Assembly (NCBI GenBank): GCA_029216955.1
Contig: JANAVB010003999.1
Span: 2,656,163-2,720,162, forward strand
Direction of reading: 5' to 3'
DNA: 64,000 bases
From: Iris pallida
Lineage: Eukaryota; Streptophyta; Magnoliopsida; Asparagales; Iridaceae
Numbering within the stretch: position 1 is the first letter of the stretch; the number at the start of each line of letters is the position of its first letter. Positions 9,751 to 21,966 of the stretch are shown here, piece after piece. The position numbers were made by a program, and so were the translations under genes. Below the pieces are notes generated by a model, which saw only the letters and a program-made list of their open reading frames with translations, made no database searches and was not told the DNA's origin.

Positions 9751-12298
9751 CATGAATTCGAGGTCAGGAGGACCAGTGCAGCAGTTTCCTGCTCTGCCAG
9801 CACCAGGGGCAGGACAGTATCGAGGACCCGCAGTGGCAGTGAGGCCACTGGCCCAGCGTCCGTTAATGCCACAGGCTCAGATATTTCGGCAGCAGGAACC
9901 GCCGATGCAGCAACACCAGCATAGACCACCCCAGCATCATCAAGACAGGGGCCAGCAGCAGCACCAGGCTAGGCCACAGCATGGAAACCAGCAAGGAGGT
10001 CGAGGGCAGGCATTCACACTGTCCTTGGAGGAGGCATTAGCATCGGAAGATGTTGTGGCAGGTAACATTCTCGTTGCCTCATATCCCGCAGTAGCATTGT
10101 TTGATTCGGGTGCATCACACTCATTTATATCTGCACAATTTGCGACACGGCTAGGAATGGAGTTCGAGGCATTGCCAGGGAGGTTGAATATACTCACTGG
10201 CAATGGGCTCGTAGGAGTTAGTAGAGTTATTCTAGCGTGTAGCGTTGTAGTTTGCGGGCGTTCCTTACCCGCCCGGTTGATAGAATTTCCTGTTGGAAAT
10301 TTCGACGTTATCTTAGGCATGGACTGGCTGAAAGACAGTCATGCGACGATAGATTGTCGTAGAGGGAGTGTATCTTTTGATATTCCAGGCATGAAGAGAT
10401 TCACCTTAGTCAGGTCAGTGGCAACTCAACAAGAGCAGGGAGTAGTGACGGCAATGGAAGAAGTTCAAGTTCCGAAGGTAGTTGAAGAATTTCTAGACGT
10501 ATTTCCCGAAGAACTTTCAGGGCTACCACCGGTTAGAGATATTGAGTTCAACATAGAATTGGTACCTGGAACTAAACCGATATCAGATCGAGTTTATAGA
10601 ATGGCGGATTCAGAGCAGGCCAAGGTATATCAGCACATAGAGGAATTGAAGGAGAAGAAGTTCATCCAAGCTAGCATATCACCATGGGCAGCACCAGTAG
10701 TACTTGTGGGGAAGAAGGATGGGTCATCCAGATTATGCATCGATTACAGGAAGCTTAACGCGGCGACAGTAAAGAACAAGTACCCACTACCCAGGATCGA
10801 CGACTTGTTTGATCAGTTGAGCAAAACTAGAGTTTTCTCCAAGATAGATCTTCGTTTAGGGTATCATCAAGTGAGGGTTCGGAAGGAGGACATTCCCAAG
10901 ACAGCATTCAGGTCGAAGTATGGGTATTATGAATTCTTAGTAATGCCGTTTGGTTTGACCAATGCTCCAGCAATCTTTATGGATTTGATGAACCGCATCT
11001 TTATGCCATACTTAGATCAATTTGTCGTTGTGTTTCTCGACGACATTCTTGTATATTCAACTAGTGAAGAGGAGCATGAAGACCACCTCAGGAAAGTGTT
11101 ACAGGTTCTGAGAGAGAACCAGTTGTATGCCAAGCTCAGCAAGTGTGAGTTCTGGACGAATCATATTTTATTTTTTGGTCATATCATATCAGGAGCTGGA
11201 GTAGCAGTGGATCCCAAGAAGGTAGAAGCAGTAGAGAGTTGGCCAGTACCCAAGACCGTAGCTGATGTGCGAAGTTTCTTGGGATTGGCAGGATATTACA
11301 GAAGGTTCGTATCAGACTTTGCAAGGCTTTCAGCACCTATGACCCGCTTGACACGGAAGGATGTACCATTCATCTGGTCGGCAGAATGCCAGGCATCATT
11401 TGAGAATCTGAAGCAGAAGTTGATATCAGCGCCTATTCTTACATTGCCAGTTGGACCCGAAGGTTTTACCGTTTATTGTGATGCGTCAGGTAAAGGACTT
11501 GGATGTGTCCTCATGCAGCACGGGAAGGTGATAGCATATGCATCTAGGCAGCTTCGGGACCACGAGAAGAATTATCCAACTCATGACTTGGAGTTGGCAG
11601 CAGTAGTATTTGCTTTGAAGCTATGGAGGCATTACTTATATGGTGATCGAGTAGACATGTACACAGACCATAAAAGTCTGAAGTACATCTTTACTCAGAA
11701 GGAGCTGAACATGAGACAAAGAAGATGGTTGGAGTTGATCAAGGATTATGACGTGGAGCTTCAGTATCATCCAGGCAAGGATAATGTGGTAGCAGACGCT
11801 CTTAGCAGGAGAGGCGGCGCATTTATGTTGACAACGCAGAAGCACATTTTAGAAGACCTTCAGGAGATGGGCATCGAAGTTATACTTCCTAGTGATGTAG
11901 GAGTTCTAACAAGTTTACAAGTTCAATCCGACTTGGTAGACAGGATCAAGGCAGCTCAGGCACAGGACCCAAGGATTCAGAAGCTTAGAGCAGAATGTGA
12001 GTCAGGACTCAGAAAGGAGATGCAAATTTATGAAGATGGTACGCTTAGGTTCGGATCACGCCTATGTGTGCCTAGTGGAGATATCAGACAGGAGGTTATG
12101 ACAGAAGCTTACAGTTCTCAATATTCTATACACCATAGAGGGACCAAGATGTACCAAGATATCAAGCAGCACTTCTGGTGGAACGGGATGAAGAGTGAGA
12201 TAGCTAGATTTGTTTCCCGTTGCTTGGTATGTCAGCAAGTGAAGGCAGAGCAGCAGAGGCCAGCTGGATTATTGCAACCGCTTCCTATCCCGGAATAG
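9750..12298 (+). pseudogene. Pol of outer Tekay element: protease, reverse transcriptase, RNase H, integrase zinc domain
   Basis: A long open frame continuing from the second zinc knuckle. A low-complexity Q/P-rich linker precedes the aspartic protease, with active site DSGA at 10103-10114 and ILGMDWL downstream. Reverse transcriptase follows with [28 protein letters not shown] and the catalytic FLDD box at 11033-11044. RNase H retains its acidic residues in YCDAS, DLELAA, YTDHKSL and VADALSRR. The integrase HHCC domain has lost its first His (EAYSS rather than the EAHSS of the inner copy). TAG at 12296-12298 replaces a Trp codon of the IPEW segment and ends the frame just before the integrase core. 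The RT/RH portion looks intact. Confidence 0.92.
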
Positions 12299-13423
12299 AA
12301 GTGGGAACACATCACAATGGGCTTTGTGACCGGTTTACCGAGATCACCAAGTGGTAAGGATGCTATTTGGGTGATCGTAGATCGGCTTACGAATGTGGCA
12401 CATTTTCTTCCTTTTAGAGTAGGTCAATCTACGGAAAAGTTGGCAGAATTGTATATGCAGCAGATAGTCAGACAGCATGGGGTCCCAGTCAGTATTGTGT
12501 CAGACCGAGATACCCGCTTTACATCACATTTCTGGAAGAGCTTACATCATAGTCTGGGCACCAAGTTAAGATTTAGTACGGCTTACCATCCCCAGACAGA
12601 CGGGCAATCAGAAAGAATAATTCAGACCCTAGAAGATATGTTGCGAGCTTACACCCTAGATTTTGGAGGATCTTGGGAGAGCCACCTACACTTAGTTGAG
12701 TTTTCTTATAACAACAGCTATCAAGCTAGTACCCAGATGGCGCAATTTGAAGCACTATATGGTAAGAAGTGTAGGTCGCCACTAGCATGGGATGATATCG
12801 GGGAGAGGAAGATGTTAGGCCCGGAGATGATTGTTCAGACAGTGGAAGTGATTAAAGGAATTAGAGAGCGACTTCGAGTTGCGCAGGATCGGCATCGTCA
12901 TTGGGCGGACCAGCATCGTAGGCCGCTAGAATTTTCTGTTGGGGACCACGTGTTCTTGCGAATCTCACCTACCCGTGGGGTCATTAGATTTGGCGTTCGC
13001 GGGAAGTTGAGTCCGCGATACGTAGGACCCTTTATTATTCTTGATAGGATAGGCGATGTTGCTTATCGTTTATCCCTTCCACCTTCGTTACGAGAGGTGC
13101 ATGACGTATTTCATGTATCTCAGTTACGAAGGTATGTATCGGACCCCAGCCATATCCTTGATCATTCTGAGTTGGTTGTTGGTACCAACTTGTCTTACGA
13201 GGAGCAGCCGGTGTCCATTTTGGACCGGAGAGAGAAGATACTCAAGAACCGAATAATTAGCCTTGTCCGGGTTGCTTGGGGTCATCACTCATTAGGAGAG
13301 TCAACGTGGGAACGTGAGGATGATATCCGATCACGGTATCCGCACCTGTTTGACTCACAAGGTATATCTCTTTCTGTATACCTTGATTGTCTTAACTCCT
13401 CATGCTTGCCACCTTATAAGTAG
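12299..13423 (+). pseudogene. Integrase core and chromodomain of outer Tekay element
   Basis: Continues the pol frame after the TAG; the first Met is at 12317 (368 residues). The DDE core has lost its first Asp: the second residue is Gly (MGFV), where the inner copy has MDFV. Asp63 of SDRD and Glu99 of GQSER remain, spaced D-35-E. The GPY/F module is RYVGPFIIL (residues 234-242). A chromodomain spans about residues 297-345 ([11 protein letters not shown] to SRYPHLF), the C-terminal histone-reading module of Tekay/Del chromoviruses. With the catalytic Asp missing, this copy could not integrate DNA by itself. Confidence 0.9.
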
Positions 13424-13577
13424 AATTGCTTGCTATTGTAGAATGTTCAACATAGATATGTTACTTACTATTGACATTGTAGAATGATTGCTTACTTAAA
13501 TTGCTTATACCTGGAGTAGTCCAGCTCGGTTTTTCCTATCCTGCTTGGATTTGAAATTCCGAGGACGGAATTTATCT

Positions 13578-13591
13578 AAGGAGGGTAGAGA
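13578..13591 (+). other. Polypurine tract of outer Tekay element
   Basis: AAGGAGGGTAGAGA, purine-rich except for one T, directly before the 3' LTR start TGTCAC at 13592. It is preceded by GAGGACGGAATTT. Confidence 0.85.
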
Positions 13592-13858
13592 TGTCACTCC
13601 TTGTTCCCAGAATAAGTATTTTATACGTGTACTTCTTGAATGTATTTATTCAATATTTATCATGCATTTATTCTGTATTTAAATTCTTCAAATTTGCGCT
13701 TATTAATTTTTCTGTATTTTATTTTCTGCTTTTTCTTGGCTCTTGGTTCATTTAGGTTCATGAGAAACCAACTTGGTTCGGTTTGGTTCAACATGGAAAG
13801 GAATGGATGGCTTGGATTTGGTGGAGAGAATGAATGGTGGAGATCCACTTGACCTTGA

Positions 13859-13865
13859 TATAAAA
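13859..13865 (+). promoter_or_regulatory. TATA box of outer 3' LTR
   Basis: TATAAAA about 267 bases into the LTR, followed by a CT-rich segment. Position matches the TATTTAAA of the inner LTR. The role as retrotransposon promoter is inferred. Confidence 0.55.
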
Positions 13866-14267
13866 GTTCTTCTCTCATTCTCTCTCTTCATTCATTCACA
13901 TTTACTCCTCCACCAAAACCCTAACCCACTTGTGAGAGGCAAGTACATCTTGCACACCATGAGGGATTTCATGCATCCCCATTTATTTTTAGCCTATGTT
14001 GTTCATCTTCTCTTCCTCTACAAGTTTAGGTCTTGAAGTTCTTGATTTCCATGGATGGTTGGGTGTAGATCTAAGTTTTAAGTTTTAGTTTTCGTATGGA
14101 TTTTATGGTTTTGATCTATCAAACTCTGTTGTTTTCGAAAATAAGTGGTTCCATGTTGTAGAGAATTTAATTCTACTGAAGTTTAGCTTTTGAAAAGTTA
14201 GATTCCGATTTATTTTGAGAAAGTTATGGCCAAAACATTTTGGTCAAACTTCTATATTCATCTGCAG

Positions 14268-14735
14268 CATGAACCGCATGTCGCAGTAGAGCCGCATAGA
14301 TGTCGCGGTTGGGCCGTATGAGGCACATGTCGCAGTAGAGCCGCATAGATGTCGCAGTAGAGCCGCATAGATGTCGCGGTTGGGCCGCATGAGCCGCATG
14401 TCGCAGTAGAGCCGCATAGATGTCGCGGTTGGGCCGCATAGGCCGTATGTCGCAGTAGAGCCGCATAGATGTCGCGGTTGGGCCGCATGAGCCGCATGTC
14501 GCAGTAGAGCCGCATGATGTCGCAGTTGGGCCGCATGAGCTGTATGTCGCAGTTGAGCCGCATATGGTGTAGCGGTTGGGCCGCATAGGCTGCATGTCGC
14601 AGTAGCCGCATATGGTGTCACGGTTGGGCCGCATAGGCCGTATGTCACAGTTGAGCCGCATATGGTGTCGCAGTAGGGCCGCATGAGCCGCATGTCGCAG
14701 TAGGTCCGCATGCATGTCGCAGAATAGGCCGCATA
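14268..14735 (+). repeat. GCCGCAT-GTCGCAG minisatellite inside the outer LTR
   Basis: About 20 copies of units of the type GCCGCATGTCGCAGTAGA and GCCGCATAGATGTCGCGGT. Open frames on the minus strand here (repeated CDMRLMRPNR-like peptides) are products of the repeat, not genes. Confidence 0.9.
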
Positions 14736-16914
14736 TGCCTATTTTGGTTGTTTCTGACTATCATATGTTCTATTTTGACTAAATTGTGGCTAAAATTTCT
14801 TCTAACTCCCAACATGAAATTTGTAGATCTTTTCCTTGGCTTCAAGAATATGTTACCAACTATTTAATACTAGTTATGGACTCGATCATGCTTGATACTA
14901 ATTTGACCTTTATGCCTTGTCATGAATTGATCCCGACTGTTACTTGACTAATAATTGATCATGCGTTCCTAGTTGGAACTAAGCGACTGGTTAGTCGTCT
15001 TATTGAATTGAATTGAATGAATGAGACACGTTCATATTAACTATGAACTATTATAATTGATTGGCCGATCCCGGATATTGACATACAGGCACACATGCAG
15101 GCTTCAATTTATTTATTTATTTTTCTACAAAAGCAGTATGTGTACTTGATGGTCAAGGCATGATTATTCCGTGGTTAGTTTTGATTGTTGCATTACGCTA
15201 TGTAAAACCTACAACCTAACCGCACGGGTATCATTGTAGAGTTGGGCATATCGTACTTGTACGGAAGTACTCATTCTGAATGACCATGATCCACGGCATA
15301 GGATTTCACTCAACGTAGAGACTATTAAGTTAAATAAAATAATGATTGCATGGAGAGAATGGATTCCCGAGTTCTTACATGGCAGCCCTTTTGGGACTAG
15401 TAGTGCCCGACAGGCCGGTTGGTCCCCACAGATACTGCAAATCTGCCACACGGGCAGGGAGCGGTATCTGGTTATATTATCTATTGTATATTATATATTG
15501 ATGACGGGAGTCCCGCTGGGACTCGTCTAATTCATGATTGGCGTAATTGATTGACTGGGTAAACTAGCCTTGCTTGCACATAGTAAGAACTGAGGAATCC
15601 TTTATTGCATAATTCCAGGATAACTTGAAACTCACAGTAGCAAGCCGTAGTAGTTGCATGGCCGTTTAAATTGATTTGTTTGTGTACTGTACCTACTCTG
15701 TTACCTAACTGAGATGATCAGAATGTCAGGACATGACGGGCCAACTTCTGTCCTTGTTTGGTTGAGTGGTTGGTTCAAAGTGTCGTGATGTTATGTGAAT
15801 CCCAGTGGCAAGCAGAGACCTACTTATCATATTCTCTTATTACTGGTTTTAATTCCTCATATCGTGCTTCCTTGTGGTACTTGCTATTAGAGGTCTAACC
15901 TCTCTGGTTTTGCATGGCCAGATTTATAGCCGGTTCCCGAGGACTCCGCTTACTTCCACCTCCAAGATGGTCAATACTAGAGGAATGATCGCAGGAGGAC
16001 TCGAGTGGGTTTCTTACTTCCCCACTCGTTTTGTTATTTACTTAATACCTTACCGTTTGGCACCGACATGTTAGTCGGATTGTCTTGTACTTACTTTTAC
16101 ATAATTGTAATTAAGTCAGACTGCAGCTGATAACAATTGTGTACACTTTGCTACATCATCTGGCTATGTTTTGTAAAGCCAGATATCAAGAACATTTTGA
16201 CTGAGCGTTTGGGACGCCTTACTGCTTTATCTTACATGTTCTCTATTTCTGTTTCTTATTTGAATGATTGAGACAATAGATGTGAAATAACCATAGTGAG
16301 ACTTTCATGTAGTATGCACCCCCTCGTCTTTTAGACAGCATTGATCGTATTATACGGTATTTATCTACCCGTAATACGTAGCTGGCTGAGTCATTCCCCC
16401 GCTCTCCAGTATTCTGGTTCTGGGGCGTGACAGAAGATAAGCCCGGTCACCATGGAAAGTTGTGAACAAGTAGCTATGGACAAGTGTCGAGTACAAGTGT
16501 GAAGAACAAGTGGGTATTTTGATCACACAACCACTAATAACTCCCCATCCCCGAATAGTATAAAGGATCCGGACATAACATGTCATGACACGGGATTCAA
16601 AAACAGGTGATCAGCCCACTCCTAAGTCCATGTCTATACAAGTACAAGTAACAAATCGAGTCATGTACCAATATACCAAGTAATCTGGGCTAGTCCGTAA
16701 AATATCGTGTCTGGAAATCAAGTAAGACACTACAAATGAATCGGATATAGCAGATATCAAGATAATGAAAACTATCAGTGAATGTACTCGCCTGTGGTCC
16801 TGAGCTGATAAAGTGAACAGACGCTCAGAGTAATCACAGACCTATAGATGAGATGTCATGAGTCCAAACAGGGTTTAATAATGAAAGAAAAGCTAATTTA
16901 GTCATGATATGCAA

Positions 16915-17290
16915 GTCTAAGTCAAAACTAGGTCAAACCAAGTCACACCTAGCTAAACTAGGTCATACTAGGTCATACTGAGCCAAACTGGGTCACACTA
17001 GGACAACCAAGGTCAAACTGGGTCACAGTAAGTCAATCCAAGTCAAACTAGGTCAATCTGGGTCAAGGGTTGACTTACAGTTGACTTTTGGTTAAAAAGT
17101 CAACTCTGGTCAACACTGAGTCAACCCTAGGTCAACCCTAGGTCAAACTAGTCAAATATTGACTAACAGTTGATTTTTAGTCAACTGGTCAACTCTAGTT
17201 TGGTTTTGGTCAATTCTAAGTCAAGTGTTGACTTGAAGTTGACTTTTGGTCAAAAAGTCAACTCTTGGTCAACGGAGGTCAAGACTAGCC
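16915..17290 (-). repeat. GGTCAAAC/TTGAC repeat cluster in LTR
   Basis: Dozens of short units such as AGGTCAAACTAGGTCA, AAAGTCAACTCT and GTTGACTTTTGGT. On either strand these give many TTGAC cores. The same cluster occurs in the solo LTR at 56440-57000. Confidence 0.75.
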
Positions 17291-17789
17291 TAAACTACCC
17301 TCATCTAGTCATTACCTACCAAGACAACCTATTTCTCAGTCCATCTTAGAAGCCAAACTCAATATTTTAACAATACCCTATTACCTATATTTATCCTTCA
17401 CAAGGTAAATATCAATACCTTGTCCATTACAAAGGAAACCCCGCTAATCCTCAAGATACTAGCCTAGGCTCCTTAGGGTAGCTAGATACTATCCTATCTA
17501 GGGTTTACCTACCAAGAACTACGGGTTTCCTAGATATCTAGTCCATCTTAGGACACATGTTGGTTATCCTCATTACCTTACCCTTATCTCATTCTCACAT
17601 TTAACTAACCATTCACACACACAAACTCACTCACTCACTCACATATAACACCCATGATACCACACTTATAGGTTCTCCTATAGGCTCACATATAGGCTCT
17701 CCTATAGGCTATTAGCTATATATATATATATATATATACCCTCTAGACACTTATATAAACTCACACAAACACACACACACATAGGCTTA

Positions 17790-18075
17790 TAGGGCTGTCC
17801 ATTTTTGGACTGATATATGGGGGTTTAAGTGTAGCTAATAGGCTGAAATGAGGACAGTCTTAGGACAGGTTTTGGACTGGTTTGGGCTGCCATTTATGGC
17901 TAAAATGGGACAACTATAGGCTGTCCAAATGGGGTCAAAACAGGCTGAATTGTGGACTGGTTTGATGGTTGGAATAGGGACCAGTTAAGGACAGGTTTTG
18001 GGGTGTTTATGGGCTGGTATGTGGTAGCTATAGGCTGCCCAAAGGGCCGGTATGGGACAGCTACTAAGGCTGGAA
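17790..18075 (-). repeat. GGACTGG/GGCTGTCC word island in LTR
   Basis: A stretch enriched in GGCTGTCC, GGACAGG, GGACTGG and GGGCTGG words. It is the counterpart of the family-specific islands in the other LTRs of this window. Confidence 0.6.
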
Positions 18076-19624
18076 TGCACAGCCCATTACTCCCCCTTTC
18101 CCACTCTCTATTTCACTCATAAACACTCCTCTCATCTCCCACTCAAAATCCATTCTATCTATCAATCTCTCTATACAAATCTCTACTCCCCACTCTCACT
18201 CTCAAATCACATTCTCTACTCTCCCTTCTCCTCTCTATATCCTCCATATACACACATACATATATACATATCCACACACATACACACACATATATATATA
18301 TATACACTTTCACTCCAAAACATCCCGAAACCTATCCGAATATCCCAATCCTCACAAGTCTACCCTCTAGGGCCTAGACATGTACCCCACACAAGCAATC
18401 TAACACGCGCACGCAAGCGAAAACAAGAAACGAGACTCGAATGGCCAAATGGCCATTCTGGCGACTCCGGAGTGTCCGATTCGCGATACCACGCGATACG
18501 GACACCAAACCTATCCGAAATCGACCCAAACTCTACCCACGAGTTCTAAATAATGATTAGAACCTATTCTAAGTGCTAACTTGTCTATTCTAGTGTCGGT
18601 ACAAAAAGTCACCCGTGTGTTGGAACCCGAAAACCCCGAAAAAGCCTATTTTTATGATTTCTCGCGAAACGACCCCACGTATCCAAATATGGACACGTAC
18701 CTAGCCTCATCTCACCCAAACTAACCTAATTAGGTCTAAATATGCTAGGGGCAACACCCAAACATGTCAATTTAGGGTTTTCCCCAAAATTGGCACTACA
18801 CCTAGCCCGAAAGTCCCAAATTGAGTCCAATGGGTTCCAAACCTCTTCTAATGGGTTATCCTATACCTCGAAAATCCTCTAATATGCAAATAACACTAAT
18901 TAGGAGCAATTATAAGAGTTAGAGTTAGGGTTTACCTCTTGGGAGTTAGAATCCCAAGAAAAAGTCCAAAAATTGGTTCTTTTTGGGTCAAAGCCAAATC
19001 TAAGCTTCCAACCCCTCCATGCTAGGTTCTACCTAGATAAAAATCACAAATAAGAGATAAACAATGGTTAGCTCCAAGATTAGAGAGAGATCTAGAGTAT
19101 GGAAGAGAATTAGAAGAGATTTGACTTACTTTGGAGCTTAAAATCCAAAGGAAAAAGAAGGAGTTTTTTGTAGAATGAGAGAAATGAAGAGAAATAGAGT
19201 TTTCTTGCAATGAGAAGAAGAGAGGGGGTGCTAGCTGCTGCCGGCCATATTTTAGAGGGTTGGGGGCATTTGGCAAGTTACTAAAATGTCCTCCAAGTCA
19301 AAGAAATGAGTGGTTTTGAGTTGGGGTCAAAATGGTAACTTGAAAACTCCTAATTTCGAGTTCTAAATCTAATTCTAATCCCTAATCCCACTAAAATCAA
19401 ATAAAATTAGTAAAATATAAATATCTGGATTTGGTAATAACAAGTTGGTCGGGTCTAGTTGGGTCCAAAACTGATTCGGGTCGCTAGTACAAGTCGAAAT
19501 GAGACAAAACTCAACACGATCAAATAAAACCCCAAAACACAATATTAATAAATAATTATTCACAAAAATATTAGAATATTGAAACTGACAAATTTGCCCT
19601 CAATTTTGAAAACTGGAGGTGACA

Positions 19625-21832
19625 ACCAGATAGAAGGTTAGCAACGAAAATATCTCAGTATTTCGTTACTAATCCGTTGCTAACGTGAAAATTTACAGTG
19701 TTCTATCGCTAGATCGTCACTATCCGTCGTTGTTCCATTTAAAACCTTATTTTCAGATTCAATAATTCCTGCTATGCTCATACCTGAAACAATAAATATA
19801 TATACAAATAGTGATCAATATATTCAATTACAAAACATACAATGAGTTTAAACACACAAATGAGCACAAACACAAATATATACATATCCATATAATATAC
19901 AAACACTAAAATGTCGTATAAATACAACCAATACTGCACAAACTCCAACTTAGCAAGATGTTCAAAATATCCAAATACAATGAAGATACAAGTCCGGTAC
20001 TGCGTACATATTGAGAGAAGAAACAATAAATACAACCCATCCAAAAAACACAAAAAATATCAAAGGGGATTTGGGTTTGGTTGCGGATGCGGCTGTCGAC
20101 TCGCCATGTACTGATGTGCTGTTGTAGCTCCTTAGGAACAATACCAGCCGGAGCAGGAGCAGTAGCCGGAGGAGGAGCTGGAGTGGGAGCAAGAACCGAA
20201 GTAGAAGCAGGAGATGGAGCAGAAGCCCGATCACGTGACTCTAATATCTCTGTCATCTGACTCTGTAGGTTGTGCAGAATATGCGTAAACCTGCTCCCTA
20301 GAAAAAATGCCAGAAGGAACGCCATGTCCTGTCGATGCAGGTGGAATTGGAGGCGGACAGACGGGTAGAATGCCAACGATCCGGTACCGTATATGTTGTC
20401 GCATTTTCCTCCCCCGACAGTTTGTATCCATAAGTCGTTCCTAGCAGCCCGCGTACGTGGCTGACTAGTCTGAGCCCCTCCCCAGCTAGTATCCCTTCCT
20501 CACCGGCTTGACTCTCTTTATCTTGTACATCTCCTAGAAAAATATACGTAAATTGGTTTACATCCGGATTATAGTCACAATTACTATATTTTTAGTTACC
20601 GTAGATTAGGTTTAAGAATTTTATTGTTAATTAGGATTATGGTTAGAATATTTAAAGTTTTTTTAGAGCATAGTTGGAATATTTAAAGTTAATGTTAGCT
20701 ATTTAGGTTAAATAAATATAGTTAAGAATGATGGATGCATCCTTCCTTCCCTTTGACTTGTTATATTCTTTAAACAAATTGAAAAAATACAGCATCAAAG
20801 TTTTCTAAGCATTGAAGCAAATGTTAGATACAATGTGTTGTGTCCAAGAGAACACCTCAAGCTTTCAGAAAATAATAGCGCCAGACAGATTTTGGATCCA
20901 AACCGATAATTCAAAACCAAAATCCAAAATCAAAACTAAATAAAAAATTTAGTAATTTTTCAAAACTAAAATCGAACTGAACCAAATATATAATTCACTT
21001 CAATTGAACATTCAGTCCGAAATCTAATATTGCTCCCCTTTATTACTTATTTGAGTTCAATTTGGGTTTCATTCCAAAATCGAATAATGCTTACAGTCCA
21101 ATAATTTTCCATTCCAACACATTATTACAATCCCGAACAAAACACAACAAAACGAGGGGAAATTTCTATCTCAACTCACAAAAAATGGGTTTCTACCTAC
21201 ACACAGGTTCACAAACTCACCGTAAAGAGAGAGATTAACTGTGGTGTTCGTAGATGTAGCACAATCGTGTCCATAATATTGTATCTGTGTCCAACGTAAA
21301 AAAATCCTAAATACATACAAAGGATTAGGGATTACCGAAGAGTGAGCCGTGGGATCGCAAATCGAACCTTCTGGTCGGAGAGGGAGGCCGAAGATGCGTC
21401 AGATGGAGGCGTTCTGGCCGGAGGGAGGGGGGAGAGAAGGAGGATGGGATGCTGCAGGTCAAGGAGGGGTCGCCGGAGATGAGAGGCATGCGGGTCGACG
21501 GAGAGGAGAGGCGGCGAGAGAGGGGGTCGAAGAAGAAGTAGTCGCGGGAGGGGGGCTTGCAAGATAGAGGGAGAGTCGAAACGTTTTTGGGGGATGCCAA
21601 AATTATAGAAGAGTTGGACATGGCAGAGTTAAAACGTTCCCTAGTGACGAAATTGGTCCGTCGTTAATCCGTTGCCCTAAAAATAATGACACTTTAACGA
21701 CGTACGTACTAGCGACAAAAATATAAAAATAAGTTTCATTTAAATATTTACGTCACTGGTCAGTCGTTGTTCCATCGCTGATGAGTGATGGATTTGTGTC
21801 ATTCGCTACTTTCATTTAGTATTTTTGTAGTG
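19625..21832 (-). mobile_element. CACTA element 3 (right part), deleted for TNPD
   Basis: The right end is TATTTTTGTAGTG at 21832, the inverted terminus CACTACAAAAATA. Subterminal repeats with CGTCGTTAATCCGTTG, AGCGAC and GTCACTATCCGTCG lie at 19640-19740 and 21630-21815. Inside, on the minus strand, are a CT-rich leader-like exon (about 21580-21345, followed by a possible GT donor) and a Transposase_24 C-terminal fragment. The left terminus is not visible because an LTR element abuts at 19624. Only about 2.2 kb remains, with no TNPD-type transposase. Gene orientation suggests the 5' end is at 21832. Confidence 0.75.
19950..20450 (-). pseudogene. Transposase_24-like C-terminal fragment (CACTA second gene)
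   Basis: The minus-strand frame reads LWIQTVGGGKMRQHIYGTGS, then LHNLQSQMTEILES, then an Ala/Pro-rich tail. The VGG...K...YG.GS core followed by a helical segment parallels the CACTA element at 27732-28280 (VESVGGVRKGRVYGLGS). This family accompanies the main transposase in plant CACTA elements; the precise role is not known. Upstream exons are not recognisable, so it is taken as a fragment. Confidence 0.55.
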
Positions 21833-21848
21833 CAACTATTCTGATTTT

Positions 21849-21966
21849 TCTTGTCCCAGTGGCCGTAGTCCGTTGGAAACGGTGGAGCATTCCGGTGTAG
21901 TGGCACGGGTTCGTGCCCCCCTCCAAGCACCATTAAGAAGTGGACACCCTCAAAAAAAAAAAAAAA
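21849..21966 (+). mobile_element. Short tRNA-like SINE with poly(A) tail
   Basis: About 118 bases beginning TCTTGTCCCAGTGGCCG and ending in a run of about 17 A. A GGTTCGTGCC segment resembles the pol III B box (GGTTCGANNCC), and TGGCCGTAGTCCG about 45 bases upstream is an A-box candidate. The direct repeat AACTATTCTGATTTT (15 bases) flanks it exactly at 21834-21848 and 21967-21981, as expected for LINE-driven retroposition. It lies directly beside the CACTA-3 terminus. Confidence 0.7.

Larger units (their letters stand above)
1..16432 (+). mobile_element. Outer Tekay/Del-type Ty3-gypsy retrotransposon, interrupted, 5' end outside window
   Basis: Only the last part of the 5' LTR is visible: 1-294, then, after an inserted element, 8182-8391. 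The internal region (8392-13591) encodes Gag, protease, reverse transcriptase, RNase H, integrase and a C-terminal chromodomain, the order of Ty3-gypsy chromoviruses. The 3' LTR is 13592-16432, from TGTCACTCC to GGGGCGTGACA. The pieces 1-294 plus 8182-8391 align without gaps to 15929-16432, with about five mismatches in 504 bases by eye, so insertion was recent. Premature stops, one frameshift and a lost integrase aspartate make it non-autonomous. The TSD cannot be tested because the left flank lies outside the window; the right flank begins GAAGA. Confidence 0.93.
13592..16432 (+). repeat. 3' LTR of outer Tekay element
   Basis: 2841 bases, TG...CA. The first ~1.3 kb differs strongly from the inner element's LTR, including a different word island. 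The last ~1.5 kb is closely related to it. The two copies are thus sister subfamilies with exchanged or rapidly changing U3/R regions. Confidence 0.92.
16433..19624 (-). repeat. Partial minus-strand LTR of a second gypsy family
   Basis: Read on the minus strand, it starts at 19624 with TGTCACCTCCAGTTTTC, closely paralleling the start of the solo LTR at 53469 (TGTAGCACCCAGTTTCT). Further matches in the same order include the TTGAC-rich segment (16915-17290 here, 56440-57000 there), the motif around GAATGTACTCGCCTGT (near 16790), and TTTTGATCACACAACCA near 16515. The sequence stops at the outer Tekay LTR end, equivalent to about 750 bases before the LTR terminus. The Tekay element therefore probably inserted into it, with the remainder lying left of the window. 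No gene is supported; the open frame at 18052-18549 is low-complexity LTR sequence. Confidence 0.75.

Noticed and set aside
14224..14715. Open frames of repeated MRLYCDMRLMRPNR-like peptide
   Set aside because: Produced by the GCCGCAT-GTCGCAG minisatellite in the outer LTR, open in three frames; no sign of selection.
14268..14735. Possible CRISPR-like array of short repeats
   Set aside because: The units are contiguous and variable with no unique spacers, and the context is a plant LTR.
18052..18549. 165-residue plus-strand frame
   Set aside because: Serine/histidine-rich translation of CT/CA-rich LTR sequence, antisense to the LTR, with no domain.
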